Source of the DNA: Rhyacichthys aspro
Taxonomy: Eukaryota > Chordata > Actinopteri > Gobiiformes > Rhyacichthyidae
Assembly: GCA_036850595.1 (NCBI GenBank)
Contig: CM072170.1
Span: 20,107,696-20,171,695, forward strand
Length of the DNA stretch: 64,000 nucleotides
Direction: 5' to 3'
The position numbers and the translations under genes are program-made. Under the pieces are notes generated by a model. The model had not been told where the DNA came from, made no database searches, and was given only the letters and a program-made list of their open reading frames with translations. This document shows positions 34,657-45,300 of the stretch, piece by piece; the first letter of the stretch is position 1; every line of letters begins with the position of its first letter.

Positions 34657-35457
34657 CAGTCCCTTCAGAATTTCGCGATGTTGCGATCGCAACTATTAAG
34701 GCAAAATTCGCGAAATCAGTGTGACTTTGCAATTTTGTCCAAACGCCGCAACTTTCTCACTTTCTCCCTTCCCCACCCCAAAGCGCTCACAGACGGTCCT
34801 GTCCGCTCTCATGTAGTCCCTCTCAGCTGCACCAGTTTACCCCTAAGCGTTCAAACCGTGGATTTATCATGAAACCGGAGACTCACCCAGCCTGGGTGAC
34901 CTCAGTCACTCGACTTGTCCTCGGCTTGTGCCTCTGTGTGACATAAACTAAACATTTAGCAAGGTAGCTACACTCAAAAATACAGAATGAGTGGGAATCA
35001 AACCCTGAATCTAAAGGCTGGATGAAGCCATTTATTGAGATAATAAATGGACATACAGCCTGTATTGATATGTTGATTTCTATGTGATGGAGAAAGAAAA
35101 AAAAAATCAAAAGTGCAAAACATGTTTAGAGAGCTGCAAACAATGAACCCACTCGACAAATTACAGTCACATTATTCTATTCTAAAATGCATATATGTAT
35201 CTCATAACCTGATGCATGCAGATACAGTTTAAGGGATGTTAATTAGCTGAAACATAATTTAAAATTGTATTCTCAGCATTTGAGGCAAAAACTACATCTA
35301 AAAGGCGTTGAACATTGTGGTGTCATAGTAAATAGATAATGTTATACTGAAAATATAATCGCAACTTTTCATTGTAACTTTTTAAAAAATGCCTTGCAAA
35401 ATCAGGTTTTTAAGACCACAACAGTCAAAAAATGGCAGCGAAATCCTGGAGGGACTG
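34657..35457. mobile_element. hAT-like MITE, 801 bp
   Basis: Ends CAGTCCCTTCAGAATTTCGC and (inward) CAGTCCCTCCAGGATTTCGC. They are flanked by ATTAAAT on both sides (34650-34656, 35458-35464), 7 of the expected 8 bases. No coding capacity. A fragment of the same end occurs at 39711. Confidence 0.82.
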
Positions 35458-35464
35458 ATTAAAT

Positions 35465-36321
35465 GAGCCGGTTCTTGGTATTAAATGTAATAATTGACCT
35501 GCTGCTGCACTGCTGCCTGTCAATATACTTATCCAAAGAAACATGCTAACACACCTAAAATTTTCTTTGATTTTTGTTAATCTATTCATTCACCATGCTC
35601 AATAATCGCCAATTCATCTACAATAGCATAGAGGACATGCCAACTTCACAAAGAAAACCTGTTGCAGAAGTCAGTCCCACAACCCTATGACTGTGGTGAG
35701 GGTATAACTATGTCTTTTTTGTTTGTTTTTTCCACCCTGTCTGAATTTTTGTACATAATATATCCTTTTAAAGTATTATTTTATATTATGTTAAGTTGAG
35801 CTGCCTTTAAATAAAGTTTGGTTCCAAATTCGCTCATTTGATCTGTCACTTAATCACAGTAAAGCATTATAGCACAAATATATTTATCCTACATTTGGAT
35901 ATAATAGTGCACTATACATTCCTCAAGACATATCCCACGGCAGTGCTTGATCCATGTGGTTTAATTTAACAATCCTGCATCACTTCTGTAGACTACAAAG
36001 CCGTTCATAAATGGCTTCTAGGTGTTTAATAAAGAAGAGAAAGAAGTTAAATGAATAATGTGGAGGGTAATTTATTTACATATTCTTATCCAAAGTTACA
36101 ATCTTAGACTCTTACTGTTGGTTTAAATAAGAAAATATAGCTTTCTGCTTTTTATGGCAGAAAGTCTTTCTACACGCTACTTCAGTATTTTGGAACTCTT
36201 GTTTGCTTAATCCACACAAATGTAATACAGAAAACCTGGTACCAAGCTATTCAGTATTTATTTACATGCTTTCAATTTTACAGGGTCTATAACTTAGACC
36301 ATGTCAGTGCAGAACAGAGGG
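35465..36321. other. Intergenic 3' flank of cep85l
   Basis: AT-rich sequence that should include the cep85l 3' UTR on the minus strand. No other gene seen. Confidence 0.5.
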
Positions 36322-39300
36322 CTAAGTCATATTTGTTCTCAGCTCCTCAATGTCTCTTCTCAGCTGAGCAACTTCCAGCAGCTTGATCCTCAGCTCCTCT
36401 TCCAGGAGTGCTCTGCAGTTACTGTCCTCAGCAGATACACTCAGAGCTAAAGAGAGCAAAGAATTGTCAAACACAGTACAACATCATAACTATAACTATA
36501 TATAATAATATATGTGGAGTCTGGAAACATTATCTTGTTTTGAGTATTATTTATTGAGCGTACACTTGATGCCAAGCAGCAGGGACAGGTTGGGCTCTTG
36601 GCCCTGTGCTCTCTGGGCCAGGATGCTGCACAGGGCCTGGAGGTCCCGTACACACAGAGACATCTCTTTGAGTAGCTGGCTCACTTGTGGCATCTCCGAC
36701 AAAGACCAGGGTTTAGCCAACATGACCTCTTCTTTTTGCCGCTGCTGCTCATAAGGAGAGAAAAATAACAATGTCTTTCTACCCATCAATTTTTCACATC
36801 AAAACTCGTGTAAAAAAATCAGATGAGGGATAATTTATTAACTTCTCTGAATCTTTTCACTGAGTGTCAGACACACTCGCTGTACTGCTTTTATAATTTA
36901 TTTAATTTTTTGTAAACAAACTGAAGCAAAATTTCAGTTTGTGTGTTTACTCATTTTCCACCATCTCAGTCTTTATTGAACCAATCCTCCCTGTGTGTCC
37001 CACATCGCTCCACACAGGGAGGCCTGAACCGGGTTTTGACATGTTCAGAGCATCCTTTATCACTTAGGAGACTTAAAACCTTATAAAGGCATTCTACTAC
37101 TAGTTAAGGTGAAGTTCACCTGTATGTATGTTTAATAATTTCACAGATCACATAGAGGAAAAAAAAATATCATGCTGTGTTCAAGAGTGCTTTGTAAAAC
37201 TCAGGTTAGGTTTAGCATATTTGTTTACTTTAACATTTAATTTAAGGTGTTGCACATTTACGACAATTCGCAAATGCAAATTTCCTTCTACTTGTAAAGG
37301 CAAAGGAAAAATGGAGTGGAGTAGAAGTCAAAGTTTTTAAATCTACTTAAGTAGAGATACTTGAAAATTCTACTTAAGTACAGTACTGTAGTATTTTTAC
37401 TTTGTTACATTCCACCGCTGCTAATTTGTATATCTAATTGTCATCCCTCCCTGTCAAGCCTTATTAAAATATCTTTATCACACCAATTACAATAACATTA
37501 CATCATATTATAAATGCATAAAAACCTTCCTACCGTCAGATGTAATGACAGCTTCTCAATCAGTTCATTCTGATGATCAATTACCTTAAAAGAGACATCA
37601 TTACTCTTTGGCAGCCAATGTCATGAAAGAATGTGTTCAACATTTTAAAACTGTTTTGTCCCACTGTACATGAGATGCTTTTAGAGTGAGGTGATCTTCC
37701 CACATCATAAGACTACTCTTATGTGGCCGGAATGCACAGGGAGGATTGCATAGAGGGACACTAAAAACAGAAGCAAGGTTAGACAGAGTAGAGGCCACAA
37801 GCAAAGAGCAGGTTCTGCTGTGTCCACAGTTGTGTTAAACTCACTCACCCACTCTCAGTCTTTCTGTGAGGAGTCTGCTAGTCCTCCCTGTGTTACCATG
37901 AGTTCTGTGCATACTCCGCCAAGTGAAATGCATGTGAGTCAATGGTTGTCTGTCAATGTCTAAATATCAGACCTGGGACTAACTAACATTGTCCAAGGTG
38001 TACAGTGCCTCAAGCCCAAAGCTGCTGTGACAGGTAGAAGATGAATGAATGAATATAGTGTACACACATCAGCAACAAACTAAATAACTAAGTGTCCTAC
38101 TCCTCTGAGTTACCACTGTGACAGTTGGTTTGCTATACAAAATTGTGTATGTGCAGGTGGGTAGACTTAATTACTGCGTCACCTTTTTGCTCTGAATGTT
38201 AAATTCAATTCTCAGACACTTAATGTCGCACACAGAGCCTAAATAGATTTCTGTTCAAAGCCTCACCAGTCAGTAAAAACACAGAAAATAATTCAGCATT
38301 GGTCTATATAAATTTAAGAATATAATCTTTAATGTGAAGCACAGAAATTACAAAACCACTGGAATATTGCAACCTTTGTTGTATCAGCTTTTTGCACTGG
38401 CAAATAGTTGAATACTCAGGACTACAGTTAGAAAAGCTGGTGTGTAGCCTACAGGCTGTGTGTATAATTTCAAGGCAATCAAATCAATATTTGCAGATCA
38501 AGTTCTTGTTTTTATTGTGTGTAAGCAAGTACCTTGCTGCTGTAGTCTTGCTGTGCTAACAGCTGAACGTTTTCCACTTCTAGCTGTTTAAGGTCCAACA
38601 TAGGCAGCCTGATCCCATCTTCCAAGCACTGCTGCACTTTCTGTTGCAGACTTTTATATCAAAGTTTGAGAAGAGAGTAATTTATGTGCACACTGTTCAG
38701 ACAAAAAGACTAAATAAAAACCTTTCCATCTAACAAAACAGCTTCCAAATTTACTTAGTTTTTGTTATACCAGGGATGTTTTTACCTGTGTACAGATGCA
38801 ATTAGCTCATTTTCTCGCTTTGTCTGCAGTTCAATCTTGACATATTTTTCTCTCATCAGTAGATGTCCTTGTTCCAGGCTTTTCTGTAACCATGAGACAG
38901 TTTTCTCCAACTCCTTGGCTTTCTGCTGGACCTCCCTTAGCTAAGCCCAAACAGACAATATTATTTTTTTAGTCTTTATTTTATATATAAAAATAAAAAC
39001 AATATGAGTGTTGAAAAAAGGACACACTTAGGCTCCCCTTTGTAATAGTGGAGTTGACATGGAGAAGATTTATGTCCAAAATGGCATTGAACTAATCGCA
39101 CAGTCAAGGGGCAGGGGCTGCTGGGGACTTATTTTTACTTTTGGTATTGATAGGATTTCTCTCATGGATTAATAAAGTTTATCTTATCTTATGTTATGTT
39201 ATCTTGTCTTATCTATTTGTACACATCTTTAATAATGCAATGTAAGCCTAGTTGTCATAATTTATTTCTAATGTAGAGAATTCCTACAAGCCCAACTGGG

Positions 39301-42300
39301 GAATTTAAGGATCCTTCAATGGCAATGGCGATCCTTCCACAAATTAAGACTGGTCAGAAAATGTATATTTTTATTTATATATTACATTGATGAATATCTG
39401 TATGTTGTATGATTGACAGTATTTTGGAGGGTCGACACATGACGTAATACAATGCCGTCAGTGCGTTCTTGGTTGGCAAAAAGCACTTGGCACTGCCATA
39501 GCCCAAATCATTGGGCCCATTTACAATTTTCACATTTTGTGCCTCTAGCCTCGACAAACTCTGTGAATCTGAACAACCCCACTTTTTCCCCAGTGTAGTA
39601 ATACAGTTAAACTAATGTGGATAATTAACTCCGCTATTTCTGTTTTATTTCTCTGAACTGGCTGATATTTGACATGTGCTATTGTAGACTTAATTATACG
39701 CTACTATAGACAGTCCCTCCAGAATTTTGTAGCCATTTTTTGTGATTGTTGTCGTCTTAAAAAACGGATTTTGATCTGTATAGTTGTAATCTATATATAT
39801 AAATGAAGATTAGAAGAGCACCAAGATTGAATTTCCCCTAGGGGGATTAATAAAGTGTTTTTTTGATGATTTTATATGATCCCAGACTGACTTTCTATGT
39901 ATGTAATACAATGAGAAAGCCGTCTGGCTGGCCAGGCTAGTGAAGTGGTCCCGTTCTTTCTCCTGCTCCAGTTTAACCTTGCTTATATTTGAAGTGCTCA
40001 CGAAGTGAATTAGTCCTGAGTCAACCACATTTAGAGTGCCCTGTGGTTTACCTACTTCCACACTCTGTGTAACTTAAATATATCTCTTTTTTCACCTAAG
40101 CTAAATTTAAACGCAGCTTAGCTTTAGCCTCAGTCGTGTAAAACACACTCCTACAACGTGGAGGAAAGTTTGTGTCACGTGACCAATACAACGCGCGTCA
40201 TCGCTGCTTCTGCTTCTTGTGTTGTACTGGTGGATCACAAACGTGTGGTGGCTCATTACTGCCCACTTTTGGGAGATGGTCTAACAGCAAATTATCAGTA
40301 TGTTAATAGTTAATACCATGAATTATACATCGGCGCCGATTATTCAATGACTAAATTAGTTATTTTAATAATCGTTTTAATCGATTAGTTGTTGCAGCCC
40401 TCAATACAACCTCATACAACATATATTTTTTCCACCATTATTTTTTAAACAGGCCACAATAAGAAAAAGTGAGCAGAACTGGGTACATCTTGTACTGTTT
40501 CCATTAGTTAATTAGTTAGAGAGGCTAAGTTGCACTCACGTGCTGCTAATCACCAGGGTTTGATTAACTGAGCATCAGCACGTGTCCAGACTAATAAAAG
40601 CAGAAGTTTTGGCAGTCGGTTGGTCTGCTGTAATGTCTCTACATTCCAGAGCTGTACATCAATCTGGTAGGGGTTATTTCAGTTGCTAGTCTCTGCAGGA
40701 GTGTGCATGCCTGCAAATTCACCCTAAAGTCAGACGGGTCAATGTTAACAGAAACATAAAAAAAACCTACGACGGACATCTCAAAGCCAGCAACAGTCAC
40801 AGAGCAGATTAAATGTTTAAGTCAACAACAGCAGATTTAGAACAATACCATAGATTTTTGGTTGGAAGGGTTTGCGATGATAAACTTCTTAATGTCTCAA
40901 ATGAACACTGAACCAAGAGGTTCACAAAACTGGACTAACCACAAGACTTGAACAATGTCCTGTGGACGGATGACACCAAAGTGCAGTTGTTTGGCCCTAT
41001 GCCCAACTCCCAATTTTTTTTTTTTCTTTCTTAGATGTGGATAGATAAGTGTAACTGATTATGACTGGTGACCACTAGGCCAGCCACATCCCTAATTTTG
41101 TAGTGTTTTGATCAGGACAACCCATAACCTCAAAACATAGTACAGCACAGGCGTTCATGGCCAGTTTTGAAGTGCACATTTACCTGTTGGGTCTGAGACT
41201 GCACTTCGGTAAGTGTTGGCAGATCGGCGAGGTAACTCTCCAGTGGTTCAATGCGCTGCAGTTTCTCCTGTTTCTGCTCACTCTCTCGCATACATTTCTT
41301 TTTAAGACTACTGATGTACCGATCCCGTGTTTGTATCTGTACAAGATAAAACACAAAAAAATATTTAATCTTTACAAAAGAAATTTTTATTTCTTTTAAA
41401 TGCAAAACAAATCATTGTGGATGCATTCTTCTCCTCAGCTCCTAAAAAGGAATTTTCTGATTTTGCAAGTCACAAATGATCTTGAGTAATTTTCAAAAGT
41501 GCCTTTTTACCAGACAGGGTTTTTTTTGTTTTGTCTGTGTTTTTTGTATTTTGTAGCAAGTGTAACACATTTTGTTTTAAACAAAATTAAAACTAAAATA
41601 ACGTACCTTTTCCTCCATTTTACATATGTCTTCTGTATACTTTTTTGTGACTTGTTTAAATATATTTTTCAAATGGAGTATTTCCATTTCAGCAGCAGTA
41701 AGTTTCTGACTCAGCTCTTTATCACAAGGTGAATCAGACACTTGTTTGAATGGCAGTCCCAAAACTTTATCCTGTTGAAAAATCACAATGTGTATGTTAT
41801 TAAAAAAAAAATCCAATTAGGAACTTGATGCTCAATAAAAATATGTCAAAAGATGACCTTTGTACTGCAGATGTAGTGGTCTTCAAGCCTGCCTCTGTGG
41901 CTCTGCAGGACCTGCAGCACTCTCAGCTCATTCTCTGTGATTCGGGCCTGGAACTGCAGGATCTGCTGCTTTTGCCTAAAATATGCCACAGTAATAATTT
42001 AAAACAGCACACAACAGTAATATTATTATTAGATGAAAAACTGTGTCTGCCACATCATTTTTTACTGCAACCTGTCTTTGCTCAATTATACTTAAAGGCA
42101 CCAAAACTGGGACTAACTGATGAGTTACTACAAGTTACTATTTATAAAGAATTAGTTTAAACATTTCTTTTGTAGTTGAACAGCCACTGCTGGTCTGTTA
42201 GTTAGACCAGCAGTTCCAGAGAATCCATCTGGTTAAAGTTTATTTTAGACCAGGCATGAAAAGGGTCTGACCATTAGATTCACATACTTCCAAACCGCTC

Positions 42301-45300
42301 CTTTAAATGCTTAAAACTTCAGTAGACTAAACCAAAGTGAAGAGAAAAGTCCCAAGTGAAAAATACACTCTGTGTGTCCAACAAAGACAACATTTAAAAA
42401 GCTTGCTTTTGTGACAAGAACCAAACATAATCAACTTGTTTGCTATAAAGCTACAATTTTAAAGGACAAATGATGCTAGAAAATGCCTACTAAAGTTTTT
42501 CGTAGGGCACAATGTGGCATGTGTCAATGTTTGTGTGTGTGACATACCAGTCTATCTCCTGTTCTCTTTGCCTCAGGAGCCCCTCCTGGAACTTCACGAG
42601 GCTAGGAATAGGCACTGGGCCTCGCTTCAACATCTGAAAACACAGCTGTTTTACTTAATAGGCATTTGGATTAATTCAGTCTAATTGTAGTCATTTGTTT
42701 ATTCCTCTTCTTTCGCTTAGTCCCAATGGGGGTGCGGGTGACTGAAGCCTATTTTAGCTGCTTTGGGCCTTAGCTGGGGTACACCCTGGACAATGGCCAT
42801 TTATCCAAGGGGTAATACTTAGACAATATAAATATGTAGGGGTTAAACTAGTATGCTAACTATATCAGGATTAGCATTTTCATGGTATAGACATTGACCA
42901 CGACAATAATTTCTTTTCAACTACTGCTGTAACTCTGTAATTCTTGTAAGTAATATAATGAAGTGCAATCCAACTCCCTGTACAATCTTTTACAATCTTT
43001 CTTTCAAATATGGATAAATTATTCTCAGTATTTCACTTAAACATCTGTAGTCTCCCAAAAAATCATGAGCAGTTGCTAATTTTTTTGTTCTCATTAAATC
43101 ACAAGTTCTCAGTTATTGTTTTGACAGAATCATGGCTGACAGAAGAATCCAAAGAATCTGGCCTGTATGATTTGCCAACTTATAATTCTACTCATGTTAT
43201 TAGACAGTCTGGAGGAGGAGGCTTAGTATTTCTGCTTTGATTTTAATTTTCAGCATGATCTTGTTTTAAAATCTAATGACACACAAATAGAATTCTACAG
43301 TGAAATAATGTATGATAAAAAAGAGCAAAAATGTTATCATAGGTAGTATTTATAGACCACCAAATACTGACATCTCTAATTAAAAGCTTCTTACAATTAC
43401 CTTTGAAATTGTAAATAAGGAGGACAAAATGTGTCACATTATTAGTGATTTTAAACCTCTTTAAAAGTGAAACTCATTCTACTCATTTTTGAACAATTTA
43501 CATGCAAATTATTTATTTACTACAGAAACTAAGCCTACAAGGATAACAGAACATTCTGCTACATTAATAGACAATGTTTTATATAATACCTTTAACCATG
43601 AAACAAAATCAGGATTTTTGGTTACAGGACTATCATAAAATTTCTCAATATTCCAAATTGTTTCATTGGATGACATTAAGATACAAAATAAAAGTCACCA
43701 ACCACTAACAGACAATTTAATGCCCTTAATAAGCCAGCATTTAAAGAAATATTGGTACGTTTCTTTTGAAAGGGTATGCAGTAAAAAAGCCAACTCTGCT
43801 TATCAAATATTCATGGAACTGTTCAACAATGTTTTCAATGTGTTTTCCAATTGTAAATTGCTCTAATGATAAATCATAAAACATAATTATACCTGGTTCT
43901 CTAGTCTTCAGTAATTAAAAATAAGCTCAATATAAAGTGTTTGTCATCACCTTCTCCATTAAATTTAGCTACATACCAATCCTATAAAAATAAATACAGT
44001 CATCTTTTAACAGAAGCAAAGAAAAATTACTTTAGGTCTCACTTTTTAAAATCAGTAAACAATATCAAGGCCACATGGAAAACTATAAACCAACTACTAC
44101 AAAGACCTTCCTTAAATTATCCCTCAAATTTTACACATGGAAGCCGTACTTTCTTTGAACCATTTGACATTGCTTGTAAATTCAATGAGTTCTTTTCAAA
44201 TGTTGGTCCCTCCCTTGCCAGAAAAATTGAAGACACAAATGTAAATCCATTAGATTTCATAAAGGGTTCTTTCCCATCCCTTATACTTTAACTTTGATTC
44301 ACCAGATTCTAAAGAGGTGAAGGAAATTTTGTTGGGACTAAAAAAATCAGCTCCGGGCCATAATGGAATAGACATCTCTCTTATCAAAGATGTAATATCA
44401 ACAATCATGGAACCATTAGCTTTTATTTTCTGTTTGTCAATGAAAACTGGCCTAACAACATCAGATCTAAAAGTAGTTTAAGTCATTCCCCTATTTAAAA
44501 ATGGTGACAAGGGCTCCTTTACAAATTATCATCCAATTTCAATATTGTCATGCTTTTCAAAGATTCTTGAAAAACTGGTCTACAGAAGAATCCATAAACA
44601 CTACAATCTGTAGTCGCTATTTTATACAATCACCAGTATGGATTTTGGTAAAATTATTCAACATATTGAATTAATGGACAGAATACATAAAGAGACAATA
44701 ACGAATTTTAAATAGGTGTATTTTTAGATCTTTCTAAAGCATTTGATAATGTAAATCATGGCACTTTGCTTTCAAAACAGTATCAATATGGATTAAGGGG
44801 CAATGTTTACAAATGGCTTAGTAATTATCTATCAGACAAAAAGCAATATGTTTATATTAAAGATTATGAATCAACAAGAAGCAGCTTAAAATGTGGTGTA
44901 CCACAAGGTTTGATTATTTGGGCCATTATTGTTTCTTATTTATATAAATGATTTTGCTAATGTGTCAAATACTAGTTTTCCATAACTGTCTGCAGATGAT
45001 ACCAATCTTTTTATCTCAAATAGAAATCTACAACAATTATAAATAAATTATTAATTCATTTAATAAATTATGATCTTTACAATCATTCAGTGTGGTTTAA
45101 ACCTAACCAATTATTATTAAATGTAAAAACAAAATCAAGTTTTATCTTATTTGCAGGAAATCCGTATTCAAATTAATAATAAGAAATAATAGTTTCAGCA
45201 GCATGTTTTTAGGTGTATGGATTGATAGGCTCTGTTGGAGAGAACAGATTGGATATGTCTGCAAAAAGATTACTACATCTCTTGGAATTCTGAGGAAAAT

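Larger units (their letters stand above)
38947..40504. other. cep85l intron 7, left part
   Basis: Non-coding sequence with LINE-like 3' tails near 39170 and 39830 (ggattaataaagt) and fragments of repeats found elsewhere in the window: 39711-39790 matches the end of the 34657 element, and 39885-39945 matches the right end of the 17333 MITE. Confidence 0.55.
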
